Notes under the pieces: model-generated
Told to the model about the DNA's origin: nothing
The model's input: the letters and a program-made list of their open reading frames with translations, nothing else
Databases searched by the model: none
In this document: positions 25,169-35,724 of the stretch, piece by piece
Numbering within the stretch: position 1 is the first letter of the stretch
Layout: each line of letters begins with the position of its first letter
Source: Paracoccus isoporae
Lineage (GTDB): Bacteria > Pseudomonadota > Alphaproteobacteria > Rhodobacterales > Rhodobacteraceae
Length of the DNA: 64,000 bases
Direction: 5' to 3'
Assembly: GCF_900101865.1 (NCBI RefSeq)
Contig: NZ_FNAH01000004.1
Coordinates: forward strand, 124,001-188,000
Program-made: the position numbers and the translations under genes

Positions 25169-26731
25169 ATGACCGACCAGAACCGAGTCTATATTTTCGA
25201 CACCACCCTGCGCGACGGCGAGCAATCGCCCGGCGCCACCATGTCCCATGCCGAGAAGCTGGAAATCGCCGCCATGCTGGACGAGATGGGGGTGGACATC
25301 ATCGAGGCCGGGTTCCCCATCGCCTCGGAAGGGGATTTCAAGGCCGTATCCGAGATCGCCCGGCAATCGCAGAACAGCGTGATCTGCGGGCTGGCACGCG
25401 CGCAGATCCCCGATATCGACCGCTGCTGGGAGGCGATCCGCCACGCGAAACGCCCGCGCATCCACACCTTCATCGGCACCTCGCCCCTGCACCGGGCGAT
25501 CCCCAATCTGGACATGGACCAGATGGCGGAGCGCATCGAGCAGACCGTGACCCATGCCCGGAACCTGTGCGACAATGTGCAGTGGTCGCCCATGGATGCC
25601 ACACGCACCGAGCATGATTACCTGTGCCGGGTGGTGGAAATCGCGATCAAATGCGGCGCCACCACGATCAATATCCCCGACACGGTGGGCTATACCGCGC
25701 CCAAGGAAAGTGCCGATCTGATCCGCATGCTGATCGAGCGCGTGCCGGGCGCCGACGGGATCATCTTCGCCACCCATTGCCACAACGATCTGGGGATGGC
25801 GACGGCCAACAGCCTGGCGGCGGTCGAGGCCGGCGCGCGGCAGATCGAATGCACCATCAACGGTCTGGGCGAGCGGGCCGGCAACACTGCCCTCGAGGAA
25901 GTGGTGATGGCGATGCGGGTGCGCCACGACATCATGCCGTTCGATACCGGCGTGGACACCACGAAGATCATGGGCATCTCGCGCCGGGTGGCGCAGGTCT
26001 CGGGCTTTCCGGTGCAGTTCAACAAGGCCATCGTCGGCAAGAACGCCTTCCTGCATGAAAGCGGCATCCACCAGGACGGGGTACTGAAGAATGTCGAGAC
26101 CTTCGAGATCATGCGCCCGGCCGATATCGGTCTGAACGAAAACAACATCGCCATGGGCAAGCATTCTGGCCGCGCCGCGCTGCGCGCCAAGCTGAAGGAT
26201 CTGGGCTACGAGGTGGGCGACAACCAGTTGAAGGATGTCTTCGTGCGCTTCAAGGCGCTCGCCGACCGCAAGAAGGAGGTCTATGACGAGGACATCGTCG
26301 CGCTGATGCAGGACAGCGCCGCCAATACCGGCGACGATTACCTGCAGGTCAAGCATCTGCGCGTGGTCTGCGGCTCGGACGGCCAGACCGCCGATCTGAC
26401 GCTGATCGTGGACGGGCAGGAACAGACCGCCTCGACCACCGGCGACGGACCGGTTGACGCCGTGTTCAACGCGGTCCGCCAGATTTATCCGCATGAGGCG
26501 CGGTTGCAGCTCTACCAGGTGCATGCCGTGACCGAGGGCACGGATGCGCAGGCAACCGTCTCGGTCCGGATGGAGGAAGAGGGCCGGATCGCCACCGGGC
26601 AGGCCGCGGATACCGACACGATCCTCGCCTCGGTCAAGGCCTATATCGGGGCGCTGAACCGGCTGCGGGTCCGGCGCGAACAGGTCGGCAAGGACGCCGA
26701 CGCCAAACAGGTCAGCATGTATTCGCACTGA
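25169..26731 (+). CDS. leuA: 2-isopropylmalate synthase
   Basis: LeuA condenses acetyl-CoA with 2-oxoisovalerate, the committed step of leucine synthesis. The 520-aa enzyme has the HMGL-like barrel (IFDTTLRDGEQSPG near residue 10, metal-binding HCHNDLGMAT near residue 205), the NGLGERAGN motif, and a C-terminal regulatory domain that binds leucine. Other leu genes are not nearby. Regulation by the upstream leader peptide is likely. Confidence 0.97.
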   Translation: MTDQNRVYIFDTTLRDGEQSPGATMSHAEKLEIAAMLDEMGVDIIEAGFPIASEGDFKAVSEIARQSQNSVICGLARAQIPDIDRCWEAIRHAKRPRIHTFIGTSPLHRAIPNLDMDQMAERIEQTVTHARNLCDNVQWSPMDATRTEHDYLCRVVEIAIKCGATTINIPDTVGYTAPKESADLIRMLIERVPGADGIIFATHCHNDLGMATANSLAAVEAGARQIECTINGLGERAGNTALEEVVMAMRVRHDIMPFDTGVDTTKIMGISRRVAQVSGFPVQFNKAIVGKNAFLHESGIHQDGVLKNVETFEIMRPADIGLNENNIAMGKHSGRAALRAKLKDLGYEVGDNQLKDVFVRFKALADRKKEVYDEDIVALMQDSAANTGDDYLQVKHLRVVCGSDGQTADLTLIVDGQEQTASTTGDGPVDAVFNAVRQIYPHEARLQLYQVHAVTEGTDAQATVSVRMEEEGRIATGQAADTDTILASVKAYIGALNRLRVRREQVGKDADAKQVSMYSH

Positions 26732-26818
26732 TCCTGCCGCCGCGAGGCGCCTGCCCCGGCCCGGCGCGCGCCGCCTCTGCGGCGTGCCGCCGGCCGCCAC
26801 GGCGCGGAAACTCGGGCT

Positions 26819-26846
26819 TTGACACAGGGGATTTGGGCTTTATATG
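26819..26846 (+). promoter_or_regulatory. Strong sigma70 promoter of the mre operon with palindrome over the -10
   Basis: TTGACA (26819-26824) and TATATG (26841-26846) are separated by 16 nt. The -10 hexamer is the exact centre of an inverted repeat, GGCTT (26836-26840) and AAGCC (26847-26851), which could be an operator. Transcription would begin near 26853, 82 nt before mreB. Confidence 0.65.
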
Positions 26847-26847
26847 A

Positions 26848-27969
<1,122 letters not shown>

Positions 27970-27984
27970 GGCGGGGCCGGCGCG

Positions 27985-28926
27985 ATGGCCCGCAAGGGTT
28001 ACGATTTTGCCACCCCTGTCCGCCGCATCCTGATCGGCCTGCTGGCCCTGTTCCTTTTGGCGTTGTTCCTGTTCTGGCGCATCGACAGCCCGCGCGCCGA
28101 GGCGATGCGTTCGGATTTCGTGGACCGCTTCGTGCCGGGCTTCGAATGGGCGATGACGCCCGTGACGCAGTTCACCCGGATGGTGTCGAGCCTGCAAAGC
28201 TATTCCCGCATCTACCAGCAGAACCAGGAATTGCGCCGCGAGTTGCGCGAGATGGAGCGCTGGAAAGAGGCCGCCGTCCAGCTTGAGCAGGAAAACGCCA
28301 AGCTGCTGGCGCAGAACAATGTCCAGATCGACCCGTCTCTGACCTCCATCACCGGGGTGGTGCTGACCGATTCGGGCACCGCCTTCCGCCAGTCGGTGCT
28401 GCTGAATGTCGGGCGGCGCGACGGCGTCATCGATGGCTGGGCGGTGATGGACGGGCTGGGGCTTGTGGGCCGCATCTCGGGCGTCGGCAACCAGACCAGC
28501 CGTGTGGTGCTGCTGACCGACCCGTCATCGCGCATCCCGGTGATGGTCCAGCCCTCGGGCGAAAACGCGCTGCTGACCGGCGACAACTCGACCCTGCCGA
28601 CGCTGGATTTTATCGAGCGGCCGGAAAATGTCCGCCCCGGCGACCGGGTGGTCAGTTCGGGCGATGGCGGGGTGTTCCCGCCCGACATCCTGATCGGGCA
28701 GGTGGTGCAGGGCAGTGACGGGCGGCTGAGGCTGCGCATGGCCGCGGATTACGGGCGGCTGGAATTCCTGCGCGTGCTGCGCTCGCACCCGGCCGAGCGG
28801 CTGGAGGATGGCGGCGCGCTGATCCTGCCGCCCGAACCGGGGCTGATCGGGCCGCGCTATCCGGCCGCGCCCTCTGCCCGCCCCGGCCCGGTGCCGGGGC
28901 AAGCCGCGTCCCCGTCCGGCCCATGA
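27985..28926 (+). CDS. mreC: Rod shape-determining protein MreC
   Basis: MreC is a bitopic protein that links MreB to the periplasmic wall machinery. The 313-aa sequence has one membrane segment (about residues 13-32), a coiled coil (about residues 65-110, IYQQNQELRRELREMERW), and the beta-barrel domain with TDSGTAFRQSVLLNVG and NQTSRVVLLTDPSSRIPV. A proline-rich tail ends the protein. Its stop overlaps mreD by 4 nt. Confidence 0.95.
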   Translation: MARKGYDFATPVRRILIGLLALFLLALFLFWRIDSPRAEAMRSDFVDRFVPGFEWAMTPVTQFTRMVSSLQSYSRIYQQNQELRRELREMERWKEAAVQLEQENAKLLAQNNVQIDPSLTSITGVVLTDSGTAFRQSVLLNVGRRDGVIDGWAVMDGLGLVGRISGVGNQTSRVVLLTDPSSRIPVMVQPSGENALLTGDNSTLPTLDFIERPENVRPGDRVVSSGDGGVFPPDILIGQVVQGSDGRLRLRMAADYGRLEFLRVLRSHPAERLEDGGALILPPEPGLIGPRYPAAPSARPGPVPGQAASPSGP

Positions 28927-29453
28927 CCGGCCCGATCCTGCATCGGCGGATGGCGGGGATGCTGGCCTATCTGGCGCTCGGGCTGGCGATCCTGTTTTTC
29001 CGGCTGATGCCGCTCAACCCCGGCATCCCCGGCCTGCCCGGCGCCGATCTGACGCTGTGCCTCAGCCTGGCCTGGGTGCTGCGCCGGCCCGATCAACTGC
29101 CCGCCCTGGCCATCGTGGCGCTGCTGCTGACGGGTGATTTCCTGCTGGGCCGCCCGTTCGGGCTGTGGAGCTTCTTCGTGCTGATCGGAACCGAGGTTCT
29201 GCGCGGCCGCTCCCAGAGCTGGGCCGATCAGGCATTCCTGTTCGAGTGGCTGCGCATTGCCGCGCTGACGGGGTTGTTGCTGGTGGCGCATCGGCTGTTC
29301 ATGATAGTCTTTCTTGTGCCGGTTCCGGCGCTCGGCCCGGTGGTGCTCTTGTGGCTGGCAACGGTTGCGGCCTATCCGCTGGTGGTGCTGGTGCTGCATG
29401 CGATCGGCGTGCGCAGGCTCAGCCCGGCCGAACTCGAAATGATGGTGCATTGA
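28923..29453 (+). CDS. mreD: Rod shape-determining protein MreD
   Basis: MreD is the polytopic partner of MreC and PBP2. The 176-aa protein is almost entirely hydrophobic, with about five membrane segments (for example MLAYLALGLAILFFRLMPLN and VVLLWLATVAAYPLVVLVLH). Sequence similarity is weak in this family, so the call leans on position and topology. It is coupled on both sides: ATGA with mreC and TGATG with mrdA. Confidence 0.9.
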   Translation: MTGPILHRRMAGMLAYLALGLAILFFRLMPLNPGIPGLPGADLTLCLSLAWVLRRPDQLPALAIVALLLTGDFLLGRPFGLWSFFVLIGTEVLRGRSQSWADQAFLFEWLRIAALTGLLLVAHRLFMIVFLVPVPALGPVVLLWLATVAAYPLVVLVLHAIGVRRLSPAELEMMVH

Positions 29454-31399
29454 TGCGCAAATCGCCCAAGGACGTGATCGACAGCGCGCGGATCGTGTCG
29501 CGCCGCGGGATCATGCTGGGCGCGGCTCAGGCGGCGGTCATTGGCACGCTGGGCTGGCGGATGCGGTCGATGCAGCTTGACCATGCCGATGAATACCGGC
29601 TGCTGTCGGATGGCAATTCGATCAAGATCCGGCTGCTGCCGCCGGTGCGCGGGCTGCTGCATGACCGCAATGGCCGGGTCATCGCGGGAAACGAGCAGAA
29701 TTACCGCGCCACCATCACCCGCGAATCCGCGGGCGACGTGGAACAGGTCATCGCCCGGCTGCGCAAGCTGGTGGCGATGTCGGACGAAGAGGCGGCGGAG
29801 CTGCTGGAGACGATCTCCAAGCGCAGCGCCATCACCCCGGTCAGCATCGGAGATCATCTGAGCTGGGATGAATTCAGCTCCATCGCGGTGAATGCCCCGG
29901 CCCTGCCCGGCGTGCAGCCCGAATCGGTGCTGTCGCGGGTCTATCCGCAGGGCGGCGATTTCGCGCATGTGCTGGGCTATGTCGGCCGGGTGTCGGATTA
30001 CGATCTGTCGAAGATGGAAGATCCCGACCCGGTGCTGATGCTGCCGGAATTCCAGTTCGGCAAGGTCGGCGTGGAAAACAAGCTGGAGCCGATCCTGCGC
30101 GGCCGCGCCGGCACCCGCAAGGTCGAGGTGAACGCCGCCGGCCGCGAGATGCGTGAGCTCAGCCGCCAGGAGGGGCAGCAGGGCGCCACCGTCCAGATGA
30201 CGCTGGATGCCGGTCTGCAGAACTATGCCGTGCAGCGGCTGGGAGAGGAATCGGCCGCCGCGGTGGTGATCGACGTGACCAATGGCGACATCATGGCCAT
30301 CGCCTCGGCCCCGGTGTTTGATCCCAACCTGTTCGTGCGCGGCATCTCCTCGGCGGATTACCGGGCGCTGATGGAACATGACCACCGCCCGCTGGCCGAC
30401 AAGACCGTGCAGGGCGTCTATCCACCCGGCTCCACCTTCAAGATGGCGACGCTGCTGGCCGGGCTGGATGCGGGGCTGATCAATGGCGGCACCAGCTATT
30501 TCTGCAACGGCGCGCTCGAAGTGGCGGGGCGTAAATTCCATTGCTGGAGCCGGGGCGGGCATGGCCATGTGAACCCGGTCGAGAGCCTGCAGAAATCCTG
30601 CGACGTGTTCTATTACGAGACCGCGCGCGCCGTCGGCATCGACCGGATCGCGGCAATGGCGCGGCGGTTGGGCATGGGTGTCGAGCATGATCTGCCGATG
30701 TCCGCGGTGGCCACCGGCATCGCGCCGGACAAGGCCTGGAAGAACGACCGTTACGGCAAGCCCTGGGTGGTGGGCGATTCGCTCAATGCCTCGATCGGCC
30801 AGGGCTATGTGCTGGCCTCGCCCCTGCAACTCGCGGTGATGACCGCGCGCGTCGCCACCGGGCGCGAGGTGAAGCCGCGGCTGGTTCGCGCCATTGACGG
30901 CGTGCCGGAACCGCAGCCGGAATTTGCCGATCTGGGCATCGACGCACGTCATCTGGATGTCGCGCGGCGCGGCATGGATGCGGTGATGAATTCCAGCGCC
31001 GGCACGGCCAGGTCGTCGCGGATCGTGGCCGATGAATGGCGCATGGCCGGCAAGACCGGCACCAGCCAGGTCCGCAACATCACCGCAGCCGAGCGCGCGC
31101 GCGGCGTGATCCGCAACGAGCAACTGCCCTGGAACCGCCGCGACCACGCGCTGTTTGTCTGCTACGCCCCCTTTGACGCGCCCAGATACGCGGTCTCCGT
31201 CGTGGTCGAACATGGCGGCGGCGGATCGGCGGTCGCGGCACCGATCGCGCGCGACATCCTGCTTTACGCGCTTGCCGGCGGGGTGCCGCCGCTGACCGCC
31301 TATCCCGACGGGCAGCGCGCCGGCATCGAGGAGATGCACCGCCAGATGCGGCTCATCAGCCCGATGGCCGGTGCGGGCGGCACACGGACGCGCGCGTGA
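29453..31399 (+). CDS. mrdA: Penicillin-binding protein 2 (elongation transpeptidase)
   Basis: PBP2 is the transpeptidase of the elongation complex. The 648-aa protein has an N-terminal membrane anchor (about residues 15-37), a pedestal domain beginning at PPVRGLLHDRNGRVIAGN, and the transpeptidase motifs: the active serine in YPPGSTFKMA, SLNASIGQGY in the second motif area and KTGTSQ. The ATG at 29453 shares its A with the mreD stop. A longer in-frame reading from 29165 overlaps mreD and is not real. Confidence 0.96.
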   Translation: MRKSPKDVIDSARIVSRRGIMLGAAQAAVIGTLGWRMRSMQLDHADEYRLLSDGNSIKIRLLPPVRGLLHDRNGRVIAGNEQNYRATITRESAGDVEQVIARLRKLVAMSDEEAAELLETISKRSAITPVSIGDHLSWDEFSSIAVNAPALPGVQPESVLSRVYPQGGDFAHVLGYVGRVSDYDLSKMEDPDPVLMLPEFQFGKVGVENKLEPILRGRAGTRKVEVNAAGREMRELSRQEGQQGATVQMTLDAGLQNYAVQRLGEESAAAVVIDVTNGDIMAIASAPVFDPNLFVRGISSADYRALMEHDHRPLADKTVQGVYPPGSTFKMATLLAGLDAGLINGGTSYFCNGALEVAGRKFHCWSRGGHGHVNPVESLQKSCDVFYYETARAVGIDRIAAMARRLGMGVEHDLPMSAVATGIAPDKAWKNDRYGKPWVVGDSLNASIGQGYVLASPLQLAVMTARVATGREVKPRLVRAIDGVPEPQPEFADLGIDARHLDVARRGMDAVMNSSAGTARSSRIVADEWRMAGKTGTSQVRNITAAERARGVIRNEQLPWNRRDHALFVCYAPFDAPRYAVSVVVEHGGGGSAVAAPIARDILLYALAGGVPPLTAYPDGQRAGIEEMHRQMRLISPMAGAGGTRTRA

Positions 31400-32538
31400 T
31401 GAGCTATCTCGATTACCAGGTCGCCGAGACCCCGCGCGGCATCCGCAAGATCCTGTATCTGAACTGGCCGCTGGTGTTCCTGCTGGCGGCCGTCGCCTCG
31501 GTCGGGTTCCTGATGCTGTATTCGGTGGCGGGCGGGAACATCAACACCTGGGCGCGGCCGCAGATGGAGCGGTTTGCCGTCGGCATGGCGGCGATGATCG
31601 CGCTGGGTTTCGTGCCGATCTGGTTCTGGCGGGGGATCTCGGTCTTCGCCTACATGGCCTGTCTGGCGCTTCTGTTCGCGGTCGATCTGTTCGGCCAGAT
31701 CGGCATGGGGGCGCAACGCTGGATCGATCTCGGCCCGATCCGGCTGCAACCTTCCGAGCTGATGAAGATCGCGCTCGTGCTGATGCTGGCGGCCTATTAC
31801 GACTGGCTGGACCTGTCCAAGGTCTCTCACCCGGTCTGGGTGCTGGTGCCGGTGGTGCTGATCCTGATCCCCACCGGGCTTGTCCTGCAACAGCCCGATC
31901 TGGGCACCTCGCTGCTGCTGTTGATGGGCGGCGGCATCGTGATGTTCGCCGCAGGGGTCAGCCTGTGGTATTTCGGCGCGGTGATCGCCGCAGGCGTCGG
32001 GTTGATCTGGACGGTGCTGGAGAGCCGCGGCACCTCCTGGCAGTTGCTCCACGACTACCAGTTCCGCCGCATCGACACGTTTCTGGACCCCTCCTCCGAC
32101 CCGCTGGGCGCGGGCTACAACATCACCCAGGCGCAGATCGCGCTCGGCTCCGGCGGATGGTCGGGGCGTGGCTTCATGCAGGGCACGCAATCGCGGCTGA
32201 ACTTTCTGCCGGAAAAAGAAACCGATTTCATCTTCACCACGCTGGCCGAGGAGTTCGGTTTCATCGGGGCGGGCTCGCTGCTGCTGCTCTATACGCTTAT
32301 CGTCGGGTTCTGCCTGTATTCGGCGCTGACCAATCGCGATCGTTTCTCCAGTCTGCTGACCATCGGCGTGGCCTCGACCTTCTTCTTGTTCTTCGCGATC
32401 AATATGGGGATGGTGATGGGGCTGCTGCCGGTGGTGGGCGTGCCGCTGCCGCTGGTCAGCTATGGCGGCACGGCGATGATGATCCTGCTGATGGCCTTCG
32501 GCATGGTGCAGTCGGCCCATGTCCACCGGCCGCGGTGA
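31399..32538 (+). CDS. rodA: Peptidoglycan glycosyltransferase RodA
   Basis: RodA (SEDS family) polymerises glycan strands with PBP2. The 379-aa protein has about ten membrane segments and SEDS motifs: GAQRWIDLGPIRLQPSELMKI, LQQPDLGTSLLLL, LNFLPEKETDFIFTTLAEEFGF (given here in part) and VGVPLPLVSYGGTAM near the C-terminus. It starts on the ATG at 31399 that shares one base with the mrdA stop; a GTG three bases earlier is possible. It is the last gene of the mre operon. Confidence 0.96.
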   Translation: MSYLDYQVAETPRGIRKILYLNWPLVFLLAAVASVGFLMLYSVAGGNINTWARPQMERFAVGMAAMIALGFVPIWFWRGISVFAYMACLALLFAVDLFGQIGMGAQRWIDLGPIRLQPSELMKIALVLMLAAYYDWLDLSKVSHPVWVLVPVVLILIPTGLVLQQPDLGTSLLLLMGGGIVMFAAGVSLWYFGAVIAAGVGLIWTVLESRGTSWQLLHDYQFRRIDTFLDPSSDPLGAGYNITQAQIALGSGGWSGRGFMQGTQSRLNFLPEKETDFIFTTLAEEFGFIGAGSLLLLYTLIVGFCLYSALTNRDRFSSLLTIGVASTFFLFFAINMGMVMGLLPVVGVPLPLVSYGGTAMMILLMAFGMVQSAHVHRPR

Positions 32539-32617
32539 CGCTGAAGGCGGGCGGTGTTTTTCGGCCGTTACCGCGCGACGGGATCCGGCCGCAACACACA
32601 AAAGGGGAGCATTTGCC

Positions 32618-33520
32618 ATGCGCGTTCTATTCGCGGCTGACGGCTGGGAGGACTGGGCCCCTGCCCTGCGCGAAGCCTGCCCGGAGATCGAGCTTTTGCG
32701 GCAGGCCGCGCCGGACAGTGTCGATGCGATCCTGTACGCGCCCGGCGGCGATGGCTGCGATTTTGCGGCTTATCCTTCGGCGCGGCTGGTTCAGAGCCTT
32801 TGGGCCGGTGTCGAGAAGATCGCGCCGGATCCCGCGCTGACGCAGCCTCTCGCGCGGATGGTCGATCCGGGACTGACGCAGGGCATGGTGGAATATTGCG
32901 TCGGCTGGGTGATGCGGCTGCATCTGGGGATGGATCGCTACGCCCAGGACGGAGTGTGGCGGAACGAGATGGCACCGAAGCTGGCCGCGTCGCGCAGGGT
33001 GACGGTGCTGGGCGCCGGCGCACTTGGCGGGGCGGTGGCCATTGCGTTGGCCGGGCTGGGCTTTGACGTGACGACATGGTCGCAATCGGGACGCGGCGTC
33101 GGGGATGTGCCGGCGCTCGGCGGATCCGAACTGGGCGCGGCACTGGCCCGGGCCGAGATCCTCATCACGCTTCTGCCGCACACCGATCGCACGGCCGGGC
33201 TGATCGGCGCCGACGCTTTGGCCGCGATGCCCGAGGGCGCGGCGCTGATTAATCCGGGCCGTGGCGTGCTGATCGAGGAGGAGGCGCTGCTCTCCGCGCT
33301 CGATTCGGGCCACCTTCGCCATGCGGTGCTCGACGTGTTCCGCACCGAACCCCTGCCCCCGGATCACCGTTTCTGGTTGCATCCGCGCGTCACCGTGACC
33401 CCGCATATCGCCGCCGCAACACGGGCAGAGACCGCGGCCCCCGTCGTGGCCGAAAATCTGCGGCGAGTTCAGCGCGGCGAGACGCCCCTGTTCCTGGTGG
33501 ATCGCGGAAAGGGCTACTGA
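32618..33520 (+). CDS. Glyoxylate/hydroxypyruvate reductase, GhrA-like
   Basis: This 300-aa D-2-hydroxyacid dehydrogenase probably reduces glyoxylate or hydroxypyruvate with NADPH. It has a Rossmann motif VTVLGAGALGGAVA (about residues 129-142), the catalytic Arg in INPGRGVLIEE, and the His in TPHIAAATR. The first residues and length fit the GhrA subgroup. The ATG at 32618 follows AAGGGGAG; the longer frame into rodA is not supported. Confidence 0.88.
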   Translation: MRVLFAADGWEDWAPALREACPEIELLRQAAPDSVDAILYAPGGDGCDFAAYPSARLVQSLWAGVEKIAPDPALTQPLARMVDPGLTQGMVEYCVGWVMRLHLGMDRYAQDGVWRNEMAPKLAASRRVTVLGAGALGGAVAIALAGLGFDVTTWSQSGRGVGDVPALGGSELGAALARAEILITLLPHTDRTAGLIGADALAAMPEGAALINPGRGVLIEEEALLSALDSGHLRHAVLDVFRTEPLPPDHRFWLHPRVTVTPHIAAATRAETAAPVVAENLRRVQRGETPLFLVDRGKGY

Positions 33521-33541
33521 TCCAGCCCCCGCCCCACCGCG

Positions 33542-34303
33542 CTAGAACCGCAGGATCGGCGGCTTGTCGGGATCGCTGCCCGGCGCGCGCAGGGCGGGTG
33601 GCGCGGCGGGCGCGTTACGCTCGGCCCGGATGACGGGCGCGTTCGGCGGCAGCTTCAGGTCAAAGGCCACGTCGCAGGCGTCGGGCAGCGGCGGAAGGAA
33701 GGCGATCATCTCTGCCAAGGCCTTCGCGATCACCTTGTGGCGCGGCGGGGGCGCGCCGGTCACCACGATCAGATGGCCCTGCGCCCCGTCCGGCCACCGG
33801 GCGCTGACAAGCGCCGCGCTTTCGGCCAGCCCGGTCATGTCCGCCAGCCGCGTCGCCAGCGGTTCGGCCAAGGCCGCGACCATCTCCGGCGACGGGGCGG
33901 CAAGATAGGCCGAGGCCGCGCGCTCTTCCTGCGGGGCTGACGACAAGGCCTCTGCCAGCCAGCCCAGCGTTGCCGGGTCCAGCATCATCTCCGATCTCTG
34001 GCGGGGATTGACCGTCAGCGCGACCCCTTCGGCGGAGAGCATCGCGGCGAGCACCCGCCCCGGCAGCGCCGCATAGGCCACCGGACCGCCGAAGAACGAC
34101 GCCAGCCGGTCCTCGCTGTCGGCGGCGATCCCGGTCTGCGAGCCGTCGAACGCGAAAAGATGCAGCCGGACCCGGTCGCCGCGCGGCTCCTCTGCCAGAG
34201 CCACGAAAAGCTCGGTATCGGCCAGCCGGTTCAGTACGCGCGCCCGATCCGCATCGGGCAGCGTGTGGAACGGCGCCGGGCAGAGCGCGTCAAGCGGGGT
34301 CAT
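33542..34303 (-). CDS. SseB family protein
   Basis: The 253-aa protein resembles SseB-type proteins in its N-terminal half: ADTELFVALAEEPRGDRVRLHLF and PGRVLAAMLSAEGVALTVNPRQRSEMML, read here as separate blocks. The C-terminal half is a less conserved domain ending in a Pro/Ala-rich tail. The molecular function is unknown. Its start overlaps the 3' end of the upstream uracil-DNA glycosylase gene by 14 nt, so the two are probably co-expressed. Confidence 0.75.
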   Translation of the reverse strand: MTPLDALCPAPFHTLPDADRARVLNRLADTELFVALAEEPRGDRVRLHLFAFDGSQTGIAADSEDRLASFFGGPVAYAALPGRVLAAMLSAEGVALTVNPRQRSEMMLDPATLGWLAEALSSAPQEERAASAYLAAPSPEMVAALAEPLATRLADMTGLAESAALVSARWPDGAQGHLIVVTGAPPPRHKVIAKALAEMIAFLPPLPDACDVAFDLKLPPNAPVIRAERNAPAAPPALRAPGSDPDKPPILRF

Positions 34304-34889
34304 TGAGCACCTCGTCGATCCGGGCGCGCAGCACCGGCAGCAGGTCTTCGGCAAACCAGGGGTTGCGCTTCAGCCATCCCGTATTGCGCCAGGACGGGTG
34401 AGGCAAGGGGAACACGCGCGGCGCGTGATCGCGCCAGTTCGCAACAGTTTCGGTCACGCCGGCGCGCGTGCCCAGATGCCAGCGTTGGGCATGCCCGCCG
34501 ATCAGCAGGGTCAGACGCGGTTGCAGCAGCGCCAGCACCTGCGCGCGCCATGTGTCGGCACAAACCCGCGGCGGCGGCAGGTCCGCGCCTTTCGCGTCAT
34601 AGCCGGGAAAGCAGAACGCCATCGGCACGACCGCCACCCGGCTGCGGTCATAGAATTGCGCCCGCCCCACCCCCATCCAGTCGCGCAGCCGCTCGCCGGA
34701 GCGGTCGTCGAAGGGGATGCCGCTGGCATGAACCCGCGCGCCGGGCGCCTGCCCGACGACCAGGATCCGCGCCCCGGACGCGAACCAGGTCACCGGCCGC
34801 GGGGCGTGGCGGGTTGCCGTGGCCGCGAACCTGTCCGCGCAGATGCGGCATCGCGAGATCCGGTCTGACAAGTCCTGAACGCGGGGCAT
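34290..34889 (-). CDS. Uracil-DNA glycosylase family protein, likely iron-sulfur type
   Basis: The 199-aa protein has the UDG-superfamily motif 1 as VGQAPGARVHASGIPF (about residues 45-60) and motif 2 as PLPHPSWRNTGWLKRN near residue 160. Cysteines at about 14, 17, 93 and 110 have nearly the spacing of the 4Fe-4S ligands in family 4 enzymes. Motif 1 begins GQAPG rather than the GE[AG]PG usual in family 4, so substrate range may differ. It is divergent from kpsT across 181 nt. Confidence 0.82.
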   Translation of the reverse strand: MPRVQDLSDRISRCRICADRFAATATRHAPRPVTWFASGARILVVGQAPGARVHASGIPFDDRSGERLRDWMGVGRAQFYDRSRVAVVPMAFCFPGYDAKGADLPPPRVCADTWRAQVLALLQPRLTLLIGGHAQRWHLGTRAGVTETVANWRDHAPRVFPLPHPSWRNTGWLKRNPWFAEDLLPVLRARIDEVLNDPA

Positions 34890-35070
34890 CCCCGCAAACT
34901 AGGTGCCGGGGCCGAAGAAATGAAGCTGTGCGTTGTGATGTTATAAACCAGCCGGACAACCATTGGTGGACTTCACGCAGGCAACTGCTATTTTTGCCGG
35001 TGCGGACGGCGCGGCCGCCGCAGGGGTGTATGGACACGGGCCGACCCGCACCCAGGCCTTGGACGGGGTT

Positions 35071-35724
35071 ATGCTGGAATTCGACAATGTCTCGAAATCG
35101 TTCTGGACCGGAACGCAGCGCAAGGTGATCCTCGACAATGCGTCGTTCCGGGTCGAGCTTGGCCAGTCGCTTGGCATTCTCGCCCCCAACGGCACCGGCA
35201 AGACAACGATCATCAACATGATGTGCGGTCTGGAACAGCCTGATGAGGGGATCATCCGCCGCGATTGCCGGATCTCCTTTCCGCTGGGATTCATGGGCGG
35301 GGTCGTGCCCCAGCATTCCGCGAACGAGAATGCGCGATTCATCGCCCGCATCTACGGGCTCGACCCGGATTACGTCGCCGCCTTCTCGCGCTGGCTCACC
35401 GATATCGACGAATATTTCGACATGCCGGTCGGCACCTATTCGGGCGGGATGCGGGCGCGGTTCGTGTTCTCGCTGCTGCTGGCGCTGGAATTCGACATCT
35501 ACCTGATCGACGAAGGCATGCCGACGGCGACGGATGCGAGCTTCAACCGCAAGGCCGGTCAGGTGCTGGAGGAGCGGTTGAAGAACGCGACCGTGGTGAT
35601 CGTGTCGCACCAGGCCGAGATCCTGGAGAAATTCTGCCGCCAGGCCGCGGTGCTGCGCGATGGCAAGCTTTATATGTTCGAAACGCTGCAAGAGGCGAAG
35701 CAATACTATGACTACACGGCCTAA
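35071..35724 (+). CDS. kpsT: Capsule polysaccharide export ATPase, KpsT-like
   Basis: The 217-aa ATPase resembles KpsT/CtrD, which powers export of group 2 capsule across the inner membrane. It has MLEFDNVSKSFWTG at the start, Walker A LAPNGTGKTT (about residues 38-47), signature YSGGMRARF and Walker B IYLIDEGMPTATD. The first Walker A glycine is alanine. The start at 35071 fits KpsT; a TTG at 34963 would add 36 residues without family match. It overlaps kpsE by 17 nt. The permease gene kpsM is not next to it. Confidence 0.85.
   Translation: MLEFDNVSKSFWTGTQRKVILDNASFRVELGQSLGILAPNGTGKTTIINMMCGLEQPDEGIIRRDCRISFPLGFMGGVVPQHSANENARFIARIYGLDPDYVAAFSRWLTDIDEYFDMPVGTYSGGMRARFVFSLLLALEFDIYLIDEGMPTATDASFNRKAGQVLEERLKNATVVIVSHQAEILEKFCRQAAVLRDGKLYMFETLQEAKQYYDYTA

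Noticed and set aside
25148-26800. Minus-strand open frame of 550 codons opposite leuA
   Set aside because: It is antisense to a clear leuA and rich in His, Arg and Asp without any recognisable domain.
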